Shown piece by piece: positions 25,801-35,208 of a stretch of DNA of 64,000 nt; the first letter of the stretch is position 1; each line of letters begins with the position of its first letter. The stretch comes from Kingella potus (GTDB lineage Bacteria; Pseudomonadota; Gammaproteobacteria; Burkholderiales; Neisseriaceae): the NCBI RefSeq assembly GCF_900451175.1, contig NZ_UGJJ01000002.1, positions 496,001 through 560,000 on the forward strand, read 5' to 3'. Below the pieces are notes generated by a model, which saw only the letters and a list, made by a program, of their open reading frames with translations, had not been told where the DNA came from and made no database searches. The position numbers and the translations under genes are program-made.

Positions 25801-28800
25801 AGAAAATTACCATCAATGCCACAGGTACCGGCGGCGGTGCAAGCAAAGTCGAAGCGGCAGCCGGCAGCCCGGTTACCGTGGGCGGCACAGGCACAGCCTC
25901 TGATCCGTATAAAGTGGGTGTGAATACCGTTGCATTGAGCAATTCGCCGACAGGTAAGGTTAATGCGCCTATACCTGCCGATGCGGGCAAGCTCGTTACC
26001 GCGGGGGAAATTGCCAAAGCAATCAACGGCAGCGGCTTTACCCTGAAAACCTCCGCAGTTGGCGGGGAAGGCGAAAAAGATGCTGCTTCTACCCCCAGCG
26101 AAATCATCAACCCCGGCGAAGCCGTGGAAATGATTGCCGGTAAAAACCTGAAAGTAAAACAATCGGCTGACGGCAAGGTAATTTATTCAACCAAAGACGC
26201 AGTTCAGTTCAATACTGTAACCGTGGGTCCCATCAGCATCGATCAAGCAAACGGAATCAATGCCGGAGGTAAGAAAATCGCTAACGTGAAAGCCGGCGAG
26301 AACGATGATGAAGCGGTTAATCTCAAGCAATTGAAGAACAATGGTTTCAACTTGGCTGTGGCACATTCTGGTTCAGGTACTTCCGCAGACAATACCCCGT
26401 CTACTGCAACTGGTGCGGCCGATAAGAGAATCATCGGCGACGAAACCCTGATTTTGGAAGCAGGTAGTGGCATTAATGTGTCCCAAAACGGCGGAAAAAT
26501 CACCATTACCAACACAGGAACCGGTGGTGGTGGTGCCACTACACGCTATTACAGCGTAAATTCTGGACAAACCGCCCCAGGTAGCAACTACGCTAATGAT
26601 GGTGCAGCAGGTAAAGATTCCCTCGCTATTGGCGTGAAAGCCAAAGCGGTTTCTGACAACTCTGTAGCCATCGGTAGTGACGTTACAGCCGAAGGTACGG
26701 AATCCTTGGCACTTGGTAATAATGTCATTACAAAAGGCACGGGCACAACCGCCGTTGGCAACAACACCCGTGCTATGAAAGAAGGCGCACAGGCATTTGG
26801 TCAGAGTTCTGTTGCAGAAGGTAAAAATTCGGCAGCCGTCGGTCGTTATGCAACTGCAAAAGCCGATCGTGCTTCGGCATTTGGTGTCGGCAATATTGCT
26901 GCCGGAGAATCCTCTTTTGCCGGCGGCGATCAAAGTGAGGCAAATGCAAAAGACGCTATTGCTATCGGCACAAAAGCTAAAGCCTTGAATGAAAAATCCG
27001 TCGCCATCGGTGCCGGTGCGAATGCTGATAAAGACAATGCGGTTGCATTGGGTGCTGGCAGCCTGACTGATAGCGGAGCAACAAAAGTTGTCGATGCAAC
27101 AGTAAACGGCATCAAATACGGCGGCTTTGCAGGCAGTAGTACAGTTGCAGCAGGCGATCAAGTGTCAGTCGGCAAGGTGGGTGAAGAGCGTCAGATCAAA
27201 CATGTAGCTCCGGGTGAGATTACCGCTACAAGCACCGATGCGATCAATGGTAGTCAGCTTTACAGCGTTGCCAATGAAATCGGAAAAGGCTTCTCGATTA
27301 AGGCAAACGCAGATGCGGCAGGTGTTTCGGCCGCCGATAAAGCCATCAAGCCGGGATCGACTCTGGCTGTGGAAGGTACGGGTACAGGTGCGTTCGCTAC
27401 TGATTACAGTACCGGTAATATCCAAACCCAAGTCAGCAGCAAAGGTACCGTTCAGATTGGTCTGAAAAATAATCTGGCCGTAACCAGCGTTACAGCAACC
27501 GACAGTAAGGGTAACAAAACCGTTACCAATGGAGATGGCGTAACCATTACACCGGTAGCGGCTGGCAAATCGCCTGTAAGTCTGACTTCGGGCGGCCTCA
27601 ACAACGGCGGCAACACCGTCAAAGGCGTAGCTTCCGCATTGAACCTTTATCCTGCCGGCACGCCCAGAACCGGACTGCTGGATCTGTCCAACCTGACCCC
27701 CGATCAGAAAGCCAGCGCTGCGACAGCGGGCGACTTGGCCAACATGGGCTGGGTAGTCAGCTCCGACAAGACCACCGGCAATCTGACCAAAACTTTCAAC
27801 GGCCAGGTTAAAAACGCAGGCGAAGTAGAATTTGTCGGCACCGGTGCGGCAGAGGTTTCGGCCCAGACCACAACAGGCGGCAAGCACACCATAACCGTCA
27901 ACGTAGACAGCCAGAGCATAGCCGACAGCGTAGCGCAACCCGTTGTTTACACCAAAGCCGACGGCAGCAAAGCGTACAAACGCGGCAACAAGTTCTATGA
28001 TCAGGCCACAGGCGGCACAGAGATTCCTGCCGGCGACGTGATTGCCTCCATGAATAACGCCGCAGGCAGCACCAAAGCCCCGATGACCCTTGCCAACGTC
28101 AAGAGCAACTTTGCCGACACGGCTGCGGCTGCGGCCAACCCGGCCAATAACGACCGCGGCGCACTGACCAAGGACGGCAAAGGCAACAATGCCGCCACCG
28201 TCAGCGACGTACTGAACGCAGGCTTTACCGTCCAAGGCAACGGAGCGGACAAAGACTTCGTTACCCACGGCGACACCGTCAACTTTGCCGACGGCCGCGG
28301 CACCACAGCCAAAGTCGAAAGCAAAAACGGCGTAACCAAAGTCAGCTTCGACACCCCGCTGCAATATACCGATGCGGCAGGCAAAGCCTCGTCCGGTCCG
28401 ACCAACGTCGTCAGCCTGGTAGGCAAAGATGCCGGACAGCCGGTACAGCTTAAAAACGTTGCCCCCGGCGAAGTGAGCAAAAACAGCACCGACGCGATTA
28501 ACGGCGGCCAGCTGTACGAAGTGGCGAACAACCCGCTGACCTTTGCAGGCGACACCGGCGGCAACGTCAGCCGCAAACTGGGCGAGACCGTCAATGTCAA
28601 AGGCGGCGTGAGCGACAAGGCCAAGCTGAGCGACAACAACATCGGCGTAGTAGCCGACGGTACCGACAAACTGGAAGTCAAACTGGCCAAAGAGCTGACC
28701 GGACTGACCAGTGCCGGATTTAAAGACGCGGCCGGCAACAGCACCAGCATTGGCGGCAACGGCGTAACCATTACACCGGTAGCGGCTGGCAAATCGCCTG

Positions 28801-31800
28801 TAAGTCTGACTTCGGGCGGCCTCAACAACGGCGGCAACACCGTCAAAGGCGTAGCTTCCGCATTGAACCTTTATCCTGCCGGCACGCCCAGAACCGGACT
28901 GCTGGATCTGTCCAACCTGACCCCCGATCAGAAAGCCAGCGCTGCGACAGCGGGCGACTTGGCCAACATGGGCTGGGTAGTCAGCTCCGACAAGACCACC
29001 GGCAATCTGACCAAAACTTTCAACGGCCAGGTTAAAAACGCAGGCGAAGTAGAATTTGTCGGCACCGGTGCGGCAGAGGTTTCGGCCCAGACCACAACAG
29101 GCGGCAAGCACACCATAACCGTCAACGTAGACAGCCAGAGCATAGCCGACAGCGTAGCGCAACCCGTTGTTTACACCAAAGCCGACGGCAGCAAAGCGTA
29201 CAAACGCGGCAACAAGTTCTATGATCAGGCCACAGGCGGCACAGAGATTCCTGCCGGCGACGTGATTGCCTCCATGAATAACGCCGCAGGCAGCACCAAA
29301 GCCCCGATGACCCTTGCCAACGTCAAGAGCAACTTTGCCGACACGGCTGCGGCTGCGGCCAACCCGGCCAATAACGACCGCGGCGCACTGACCAAGGACG
29401 GCAAAGGCAACAATGCCGCCACCGTCAGCGACGTACTGAACGCAGGCTTTACCGTCCAAGGCAACGGAGCGGACAAAGACTTCGTTACCCACGGCGACAC
29501 CGTCAACTTTGCCGACGGCCGCGGCACCACAGCCAAAGTCGAAAGCAAAAACGGCGTAACCAAAGTCAGCTTCGACACCCCGCTGCAATATACCGATGCG
29601 GCAGGCAAAGCCTCGTCCGGTCCGACCAACGTCGTCAGCCTGGTAGGCAAAGATGCCGGACAGCCGGTACAGCTTAAAAACGTTGCCCCCGGCGAAGTGA
29701 GCAAAAACAGCACCGACGCGATTAACGGCGGCCAGCTGTACGAAGTGGCGAACAACCCGCTGACCTTTGCAGGCGACACCGGCAGCAACGTCAGCCGCAA
29801 ACTGGGCGAGACCGTCAATGTCAAAGGCGGCGTGAGCGACAAGGCCAAGCTGAGCGACAACAACATCGGCGTAGTAGCCGACGGTACCGACAAACTGGAA
29901 GTCAAACTGGCCAAAGAGCTGACCGGACTGACCAGTGCCGGATTTAAAGACGCGGCCGGCAACAGCACCAGCATTGGCGGCAACGGCGTAACCATTACAC
30001 CGGTAGCGGCTGGCAAATCGCCTGTAAGTCTGACTTCGGGCGGCCTCAACAACGGCGGCAACACCGTCAAAGGCGTAGCTTCCGCATTGAACCTTTATCC
30101 TGCCGGCACGCCCAGAACCGGACTGCTGGATCTGTCCAACCTGACCCCCGATCAGAAAGCCAGCGCTGCGACAGCGGGCGACTTGGCCAACATGGGCTGG
30201 GTAGTCAGCTCCGACAAGACCACCGGCAATCTGACCAAAACTTTCAACGGCCAGGTTAAAAACGCAGGCGAAGTAGAATTTGTCGGCACCGGTGCGGCAG
30301 AGGTTTCGGCCCAGACCACAACAGGCGGCAAGCACACCATAACCGTCAACGTAGACAGCCAGAGCATAGCCGACAGCGTAGCGCAACCCGTTGTTTACAC
30401 CAAAGCCGACGGCAGCAAAGCGTACAAACGCGGCAACAAGTTCTATGATCAGGCCACAGGCGGCACAGAGATTCCTGCCGGCGACGTGATTGCCTCCATG
30501 AATAACGCCGCAGGCAGCACCAAAGCCCCGATGACCCTTGCCAACGTCAAGAGCAACTTTGCCGACACGGCTGCGGCTGCGGCCAACCCGGCCAATAACG
30601 ACCGCGGCGCACTGACCAAGGACGGCAAAGGCAACAATGCCGCCACCGTCAGCGACGTACTGAACGCAGGCTTTACCGTCCAAGGCAACGGAGCGGACAA
30701 AGACTTCGTTACCCACGGCGACACCGTCAACTTTGCCGACGGCCGCGGCACCACAGCCAAAGTCGAAAGCAAAAACGGCGTAACCAAAGTCAGCTTCGAC
30801 ACCCCGCTGCAATATACCGATGCGGCAGGCAAAGCCTCGTCCGGTCCGACCAACGTCGTCAGCCTGGTAGGCAAAGATGCCGGACAGCCGGTACAGCTTA
30901 AAAACGTTGCCCCCGGCGAAGTGAGCAAAAACAGCACCGACGCGATTAACGGCGGCCAGCTGTACGAAGTGGCGAACAACCCGCTGACCTTTGCGGGCGA
31001 CACCGGCAGCAACGTCAGCCGCAAACTGGGCGAGACCGTCAATGTCAAAGGCGGCGTAAACGACAAGGCCAAGCTGAGCGACAACAACATCGGCGTAGTA
31101 GCCGACGGTACCGACAAACTGGAAGTCAAACTGGCCAAAGAGCTGACCGGACTGACCAGTGCCGGATTTAAAGACGCGGCCGGCAACAGCACCAGCATTG
31201 GCGGCAACGGCGTAACCATTACACCGGTAGCGGCTGGCAAATCGCCTGTAAGTCTGACTTCGGGCGGCCTCAACAACGGCGGCAACACCGTCAAAGGCGT
31301 AGCTTCCGCATTGAACCTTTATCCTGCCGGCACGCCCAGAACCGGACTGCTGGATCTGTCCAACCTGACCCCCGATCAGAAAGCCAGCGCTGCGACAGCG
31401 GGCGACTTGGCCAACATGGGCTGGGTAGTCAGCTCCGACAAGACCACCGGCAATCTGACCAAAACTTTCAACGGCCAGGTTAAAAACGCAGGCGAAGTAG
31501 AATTTGTCGGCACCGGTGCGGCAGAGGTTTCGGCCCAGACCACAACAGGCGGCAAGCACACCATAACCGTCAACGTAGACAGCCAGAGCATAGCCGACAG
31601 CGTAGCGCAACCCGTTGTTTACACCAAAGCCGACGGCAGCAAAGCGTACAAACGCGGCAACAAGTTCTATGATCAGGCCACAGGCGGCACAGAGATTCCT
31701 GCCGGCGACGTGATTGCCTCCATGAATAACGCCGCAGGCAGCACCAAAGCCCCGATGACCCTTGCCAACGTCAAGAGCAACTTTGCCGACACGGCTGCGG

Positions 31801-34595
31801 CTGCGGCCAACCCGGCCAATAACGACCGCGGCGCACTGACCAAGGACGGCAAAGGCAACAATGCCGCCACCGTCAGCGACGTACTGAACGCAGGCTTTAC
31901 CGTCCAAGGCAACGGAGCGGACAAAGACTTCGTTACCCACGGCGACACCGTCAACTTTGCCGACGGCCGCGGCACCACAGCCAAAGTCGAAAGCAAAAAC
32001 GGCGTAACCAAAGTCAGCTTCGACACCCCGCTGCAATATACCGATGCGGCAGGCAAAGCCTCGTCCGGTCCGACCAACGTCGTCAGCCTGGTAGGCAAAG
32101 ATGCCGGACAGCCGGTACAGCTTAAAAACGTTGCCCCCGGCGAAGTGAGCAAAAACAGCACCGACGCGATTAACGGCGGCCAGCTGTACGAAGTGGCGAA
32201 CAACCCGCTGACCTTTGCAGGCGACACCGGCGGCAACGTCAGCCGCAAACTGGGCGAGACCGTCAATGTCAAAGGCGGCGTGAGCGACAAGGCCAAGCTG
32301 AGCGACAACAACATCGGCGTAGTAGCCGACGGTACCGACAAACTGGAAGTCAAACTGGCCAAAGAGCTGACCGGACTGACCAGTGCCGGATTTAAAGACG
32401 CGGCCGGCAACAGCACCAGCATTGGCGGCAACGGCGTAACCATTACACCGGTAGGCGGCAAATCGCCAGTGAGTCTGACTTCGGGCGGCCTCAACAACGG
32501 CGGCAACAGAATTACCAAGGTTGCCCCGGGTGTTGACGATACCGATGCGGTTAACGTTTCCCAACTGAATAAAGCAGCGGCAAAAGCTGCCAATAAAGTT
32601 GAAGCGGGCAGCAATATTGTCGTAACACCGACTAAGAATACGGACGGCAGCACCACTTACAAAGTGGCTACCGCCAATGATCTGAAAGCCAACAGCTTTA
32701 CAGCGGGCGGGGTATCGCTTTCCGCCGGGGGCATCAATGCGGGCAATAAGGCGATTACCAACGTTGCTCCCGGTGTGAAAAACACCGATGCGGCCAACGT
32801 AGGTCAGGTAAAAGCGGCAAAAACCGAAGTTAAAGCCGGTACCAATATCGCCAGCGTTGTCGAAACCAAAGGCAGCAACGGACAGAGCATTTATACCGTT
32901 AATGCCGATGGTGCGAGCGTTTCTGCCGGATCTACTGCCCTGACTGTTACCAAAGGCAACAAAAATGCCAATAACGTAACCAATTATGCTGTGGATCTGT
33001 CGCAGAAAACTAAAGACGACATTGCCAAAGGTGCGGCTGCGAAAGACGCCTTCGATACCAAAGGTCTGACCTTTACCGGCGACACCGGTACAACCGGCGT
33101 GAAGAAACTGGGCAGCCAAGTGGCGGTAACAGGCGACAGCAACATCACGACCAAAGCCGATGCTTCGGGTGTGAATGTCGCCCTGAAACGCGATTTGAAC
33201 GTAGACAGCGTTACTACCGGCAACACTACCGTCAACAACGGCGGCGTTACCATCAAATCGCCGGCTGCGGGCAATCCGAACAACACCGTGAACCTGACTG
33301 CAAACGGTTTGAGCAACGGCGGTAAGCAGATTACCAATGTTGCCAGCGGTCTGAACGGCAAAACTGTTGCCCAAATCAAAGCTCAAGGCAATAAGGCTCC
33401 AGAATGGAACAATGCGGCCACCGTTGGCGACCTGACCCAGGTTGAAAACAACGTAACCAATATTTCCAACAATTACAGCAAGACCTTGGGCGGCGACAGC
33501 AACCAGTATGTCGACAATACAGGCAAGCTGACCAATGCCGGTAAAGTGGCTCTGAAAACCTACAATGTTTCCGGACAAAAAGAGTACGTGAACAATTCGG
33601 TCATTTCAGCGATCAAAAACATGAACGAACAAGGTATCAAGTTCTTCCATGTGAATGACGGCCAGACCCAGATTGACCAGGCTACGAATACCGAAGATTC
33701 GAGCGCATCGGGCAGATATGCGGTTGCCGTCGGCTATCAGGCCAAAGGCACAGGCATTGATGCCGTAGCGATGGGCAGCCAGTCTCTGGCTTCCGGTCAA
33801 AACGGTATCGCCATCGGTAAAGGTTCGCAGGCGACGGGTGTGAACTCGATTGCCATCGGTACGGGCAACAAAGTATCCGGCGCGAATTCCGGTGCGTTTG
33901 GTGATCCGACTGTTATTACCGGTGCGGGCAGCTACAGCGTAGGTAACAACAATACGATTGCCACCGACAATACCTTTGTTGTGGGCAGCAACGTTACCGC
34001 CACCAAGGCCAACTCCGTGTTCTTGGGCAACAAGAGCGGCAGCTTTGCCCAAACCGGTTCGACCACCGATTCCATTACCGGTGTACACAAAGCCGTGGCA
34101 GGCAGCAGCAACTACACCTATTTGGGTGCCAATGATGCCAATGTTGCGGGTGTGGCCGATGCGAAAGGTATCGTCAGCGTCGGCAATGCCGGTGAAACCC
34201 GTCAGGTACAAGGCGTAGCGGCAGGTGTCATCTCCGCCACCAGCACCGATGCCATCAACGGCAGCCAGCTGTATTACACCAACCAGGCCATCAACCAAAA
34301 CATCAACAACCAAGTGGTCAACATGGGCAACCAGTTGAACAAGAAAATTGACGATGTGGCGGCTGATTCCAAAGCCGGTACGGCTGCGGCAATGGCAGTG
34401 GCCGGCCTGCCCCAGGCTTATCTGCCCGGTAAGAGCATGATGGCCATCGGCGGCAGCGTGTATCGCGGCGAAAGCGGTTACGCAGTCGGTTATTCCAGCA
34501 TTTCCGATGGCGGAAACTGGATTATCAAAGGCACGGTAACCGGCAACTCGCGCGGCCATGTCGGCGGCACCGCTGCCGTAGGCTACCAATGGTAA
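22884..34595 (+). CDS. Giant trimeric autotransporter adhesin (YadA/Hia type)
   Basis: A 3,903-residue surface fibre protein that should form trimers and bind host or bacterial surfaces. It opens with an extended signal peptide (MNKIYRTVYNESTNTWTAVAE, hydrophobic stretch, cleavage near residue 66-68, TFASA). The passenger alternates YadA-like head repeats (many AIG-x-x-A motifs, about residues 200-900, 1220-1440 and 3590-3720) with neck motifs (DAINGSQLY) and stalk. Residues 1552-3183 are four 408-residue tandem repeats. The last 75 residues are the YadA anchor, four strands ending in Trp (GHVGGTAAVGYQW). The ribosome-binding site is AAGGAAA. The DNA has no stop, frameshift or homopolymer switch within it. 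Target and regulation are unknown; a FarR/NadR-like regulator lies 3 kb away. Confidence 0.95.
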   Translation: MNKIYRTVYNESTNTWTAVAEIAKAHGKSGRSSSSVVGALGFSGSRFAVSAMASAVMMTGAGQTFASAGIYVNDGTDTACAAIWDGNNRTNVYAVVPGAGVYNPDASQSHFPQLPDFQPGGMNPCLSTGTAGANQKAEAKDTQTNRALFYGESTPSGIGNNGATNLSLGGRLDVNSGIIGLGDRGVNGANATNSIRIGTGTTLDNANKKTNALAIGVDVQAAAEHAVAIGSNAKVNPTAPLTTQNTKGVSDASIAIGQTAYAEGLAAVAVGAKTKAIEHAVAIGTETRAEGLSAVAIGSNSKATTTNSVAMGTNSVASGANATALGQATKALGQSTVAVGDGANATDKGWGTAVGNSSTAAYGASAYGHLAKAAGDFGSAFGDSSSASGNNSVAIGKSAAAKADAVIALGLNAGKTSDETTSNTNTRAIMIGSSSGTGAQNINDSILMGLNAGKNLGVATKTGSHNIGLGASALADASGSTNVALATQAGMGASGNNNFFGQVNAGSYVTGSNNVAIGKNALKGAPAAKIAVSDAVVLGTEATADKDKAVALGAGASTATEAKQINTATVGTTTYGGFAGKVGASGYQVSVGAKDAERQIKHVAPGEISATSTDAINGSQLYSVADGLQTQIANISASGGGVHFYHVNGKDTDNNYNNNGATGTKAMAAGINAQAKGASSIAIGNATVEAESTFSGVGTSKTASQGAIAIGDTSYAAGSHALALGQARAEQKDSIALGTNARATAESSTAIGYNAVSSRQNGISIGNGANTAGLNSIAIGGSSATSASGSIALGYGAQATRETINATNVKAVSDAAVSRDQVYALDAASQLDKNNIAATVKGSSGALSIGTQQDTRQIINVAAGTEDSDAVNVAQLKSVANLVRNTTPTKVTPASGSKITAKNIGTVAAPNYEVDLTQDAKTSLGKADTAMQNFKVATVPNKGGTLTAGESVADGDTLTFEAGDNVSINQNGKKITINATGTGGGASKVEAAAGSPVTVGGTGTASDPYKVGVNTVALSNSPTGKVNAPIPADAGKLVTAGEIAKAINGSGFTLKTSAVGGEGEKDAASTPSEIINPGEAVEMIAGKNLKVKQSADGKVIYSTKDAVQFNTVTVGPISIDQANGINAGGKKIANVKAGENDDEAVNLKQLKNNGFNLAVAHSGSGTSADNTPSTATGAADKRIIGDETLILEAGSGINVSQNGGKITITNTGTGGGGATTRYYSVNSGQTAPGSNYANDGAAGKDSLAIGVKAKAVSDNSVAIGSDVTAEGTESLALGNNVITKGTGTTAVGNNTRAMKEGAQAFGQSSVAEGKNSAAVGRYATAKADRASAFGVGNIAAGESSFAGGDQSEANAKDAIAIGTKAKALNEKSVAIGAGANADKDNAVALGAGSLTDSGATKVVDATVNGIKYGGFAGSSTVAAGDQVSVGKVGEERQIKHVAPGEITATSTDAINGSQLYSVANEIGKGFSIKANADAAGVSAADKAIKPGSTLAVEGTGTGAFATDYSTGNIQTQVSSKGTVQIGLKNNLAVTSVTATDSKGNKTVTNGDGVTITPVAAGKSPVSLTSGGLNNGGNTVKGVASALNLYPAGTPRTGLLDLSNLTPDQKASAATAGDLANMGWVVSSDKTTGNLTKTFNGQVKNAGEVEFVGTGAAEVSAQTTTGGKHTITVNVDSQSIADSVAQPVVYTKADGSKAYKRGNKFYDQATGGTEIPAGDVIASMNNAAGSTKAPMTLANVKSNFADTAAAAANPANNDRGALTKDGKGNNAATVSDVLNAGFTVQGNGADKDFVTHGDTVNFADGRGTTAKVESKNGVTKVSFDTPLQYTDAAGKASSGPTNVVSLVGKDAGQPVQLKNVAPGEVSKNSTDAINGGQLYEVANNPLTFAGDTGGNVSRKLGETVNVKGGVSDKAKLSDNNIGVVADGTDKLEVKLAKELTGLTSAGFKDAAGNSTSIGGNGVTITPVAAGKSPVSLTSGGLNNGGNTVKGVASALNLYPAGTPRTGLLDLSNLTPDQKASAATAGDLANMGWVVSSDKTTGNLTKTFNGQVKNAGEVEFVGTGAAEVSAQTTTGGKHTITVNVDSQSIADSVAQPVVYTKADGSKAYKRGNKFYDQATGGTEIPAGDVIASMNNAAGSTKAPMTLANVKSNFADTAAAAANPANNDRGALTKDGKGNNAATVSDVLNAGFTVQGNGADKDFVTHGDTVNFADGRGTTAKVESKNGVTKVSFDTPLQYTDAAGKASSGPTNVVSLVGKDAGQPVQLKNVAPGEVSKNSTDAINGGQLYEVANNPLTFAGDTGSNVSRKLGETVNVKGGVSDKAKLSDNNIGVVADGTDKLEVKLAKELTGLTSAGFKDAAGNSTSIGGNGVTITPVAAGKSPVSLTSGGLNNGGNTVKGVASALNLYPAGTPRTGLLDLSNLTPDQKASAATAGDLANMGWVVSSDKTTGNLTKTFNGQVKNAGEVEFVGTGAAEVSAQTTTGGKHTITVNVDSQSIADSVAQPVVYTKADGSKAYKRGNKFYDQATGGTEIPAGDVIASMNNAAGSTKAPMTLANVKSNFADTAAAAANPANNDRGALTKDGKGNNAATVSDVLNAGFTVQGNGADKDFVTHGDTVNFADGRGTTAKVESKNGVTKVSFDTPLQYTDAAGKASSGPTNVVSLVGKDAGQPVQLKNVAPGEVSKNSTDAINGGQLYEVANNPLTFAGDTGSNVSRKLGETVNVKGGVNDKAKLSDNNIGVVADGTDKLEVKLAKELTGLTSAGFKDAAGNSTSIGGNGVTITPVAAGKSPVSLTSGGLNNGGNTVKGVASALNLYPAGTPRTGLLDLSNLTPDQKASAATAGDLANMGWVVSSDKTTGNLTKTFNGQVKNAGEVEFVGTGAAEVSAQTTTGGKHTITVNVDSQSIADSVAQPVVYTKADGSKAYKRGNKFYDQATGGTEIPAGDVIASMNNAAGSTKAPMTLANVKSNFADTAAAAANPANNDRGALTKDGKGNNAATVSDVLNAGFTVQGNGADKDFVTHGDTVNFADGRGTTAKVESKNGVTKVSFDTPLQYTDAAGKASSGPTNVVSLVGKDAGQPVQLKNVAPGEVSKNSTDAINGGQLYEVANNPLTFAGDTGGNVSRKLGETVNVKGGVSDKAKLSDNNIGVVADGTDKLEVKLAKELTGLTSAGFKDAAGNSTSIGGNGVTITPVGGKSPVSLTSGGLNNGGNRITKVAPGVDDTDAVNVSQLNKAAAKAANKVEAGSNIVVTPTKNTDGSTTYKVATANDLKANSFTAGGVSLSAGGINAGNKAITNVAPGVKNTDAANVGQVKAAKTEVKAGTNIASVVETKGSNGQSIYTVNADGASVSAGSTALTVTKGNKNANNVTNYAVDLSQKTKDDIAKGAAAKDAFDTKGLTFTGDTGTTGVKKLGSQVAVTGDSNITTKADASGVNVALKRDLNVDSVTTGNTTVNNGGVTIKSPAAGNPNNTVNLTANGLSNGGKQITNVASGLNGKTVAQIKAQGNKAPEWNNAATVGDLTQVENNVTNISNNYSKTLGGDSNQYVDNTGKLTNAGKVALKTYNVSGQKEYVNNSVISAIKNMNEQGIKFFHVNDGQTQIDQATNTEDSSASGRYAVAVGYQAKGTGIDAVAMGSQSLASGQNGIAIGKGSQATGVNSIAIGTGNKVSGANSGAFGDPTVITGAGSYSVGNNNTIATDNTFVVGSNVTATKANSVFLGNKSGSFAQTGSTTDSITGVHKAVAGSSNYTYLGANDANVAGVADAKGIVSVGNAGETRQVQGVAAGVISATSTDAINGSQLYYTNQAINQNINNQVVNMGNQLNKKIDDVAADSKAGTAAAMAVAGLPQAYLPGKSMMAIGGSVYRGESGYAVGYSSISDGGNWIIKGTVTGNSRGHVGGTAAVGYQW
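27537..28760 (+). repeat. Tandem repeat copy 1 of the autotransporter (1,224 bp)
   Basis: First of four consecutive in-frame 1,224-bp (408-codon) units, beginning GGCGTAACCATTACACCGG. It encodes stalk with the segments LTSGGLNNGGNTVKGVAS and STDAINGGQLYEV. It carries the GGNVSRK and GGVSDK variants. Confidence 0.9.
28761..29984 (+). repeat. Tandem repeat copy 2 of the autotransporter
   Basis: Same 1,224-bp unit, almost base-for-base identical to copy 1. It differs in having GSNVSRK (AGC for GGC) and GGVSDK. Confidence 0.9.
29985..31208 (+). repeat. Tandem repeat copy 3 of the autotransporter
   Basis: Same unit, with GSNVSRK and GGVNDK (GTAAAC for GTGAGC), plus a silent GCG for GCA before the GDTGSN segment; it is the most divergent copy. 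Confidence 0.9.
31209..32432 (+). repeat. Tandem repeat copy 4 of the autotransporter
   Basis: Same unit with GGNVSRK and GGVSDK as in copy 1. A partial fifth start (about 32433-32507) follows, in which VAAGKSP becomes VGGKSP, before the sequence departs into unique stalk. Confidence 0.9.
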
Positions 34596-34606
34596 TGTCG
34601 TAAACG

Positions 34607-34645
34607 TTTTCAGACGGCCTCCTCTTTACAGAGGCCGTCTGAAAA
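34607..34645 (+). terminator. Inverted uptake-sequence pair after the autotransporter
   Basis: TTTTCAGACGGCCTC and GAGGCCGTCTGAAAA face outward around a short loop (CTCTTTACA), 12 bases after the stop. It may only partly separate the adhesin from the next gene. Confidence 0.6.
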
Positions 34646-34671
34646 CCACTAAACTTAAAGGATTTGAAAAT

Positions 34672-35196
34672 ATGAAAAGCACACGATTTCTGAAAACCGG
34701 CGCAGCGGTTGCCGCCGCCTGCCTCTTGGCCGCCTGTGCCACCAAAAGCCGAATTACCGCAGAGGGAACAACCGACAACCCCGTCTTCCCCAAGCCCTAT
34801 TCGCTGACTTTCAATAAAAACCGAGGTACATTCCCCATTTACGACGAGCTGGACAAAATGCGTCCCGGTTTGAGCAAAGACGACATCTACAAAATTCTCG
34901 GCCGTCCGCACTATGACGAAGGTATGTACGGCGTGCGCGAATGGGATTATCTCTTCCACTTCTACACTCCGGGCGTAGGTGTCGATCCCGACAACACTTC
35001 CGGTGTGGACGGCATTACCACCTGCCAGTACAAAGTGATTTTCGACAAACACAAATTTGCCCGCAGCTTCCACTGGAATCCCGTATTCCCGCAGGGGGCA
35101 GCCTGCCCGCCGCCGCAGCCCGAGCCGCCCCGCGCCGAGCCGCAGGTCATCATTCGCGAAGTAGAAGCTGCTCCGGCAGCGAAAATCCGCCAGTAA
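34672..35196 (+). CDS. SmpA/OmlA (BamE-like) lipoprotein next to the adhesin
   Basis: A 174-residue lipoprotein: the signal ends in the lipobox LLAAC (residue 23), and the mature part contains a BamE-like SmpA/OmlA fold with the family pattern MRPGLSKDDIYKILGRPHYDEGMYGVREWDYLFHF (about residues 63-97). A proline-rich tail follows (PPPQPEPPRAEP). Small lipoproteins or OmpA/SmpA proteins next to trimeric autotransporters, such as TpgA in Acinetobacter and SadB in Salmonella, help those adhesins assemble; its position 77 bases downstream suggests the same role here by inference. The AAAGG site is good. It is followed after 12 bases by the L,D-transpeptidase-like gene. Confidence 0.82.
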   Translation: MKSTRFLKTGAAVAAACLLAACATKSRITAEGTTDNPVFPKPYSLTFNKNRGTFPIYDELDKMRPGLSKDDIYKILGRPHYDEGMYGVREWDYLFHFYTPGVGVDPDNTSGVDGITTCQYKVIFDKHKFARSFHWNPVFPQGAACPPPQPEPPRAEPQVIIREVEAAPAAKIRQ

Positions 35197-35208
35197 GACC
35201 GACGGAAT

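Noticed and set aside
27165..33578. A 2,137-codon open frame antisense to the autotransporter
   Set aside because: It follows from the codon composition and the four identical repeats on the plus strand; it has no signal, domain or ribosome-binding site, and repeats itself every 408 codons as the sense gene does.
22884..34595. Phase-variable homopolymer or tetranucleotide switch in the adhesin gene
   Set aside because: No long mononucleotide or TAAA-type tract was seen in the leader or early coding region.
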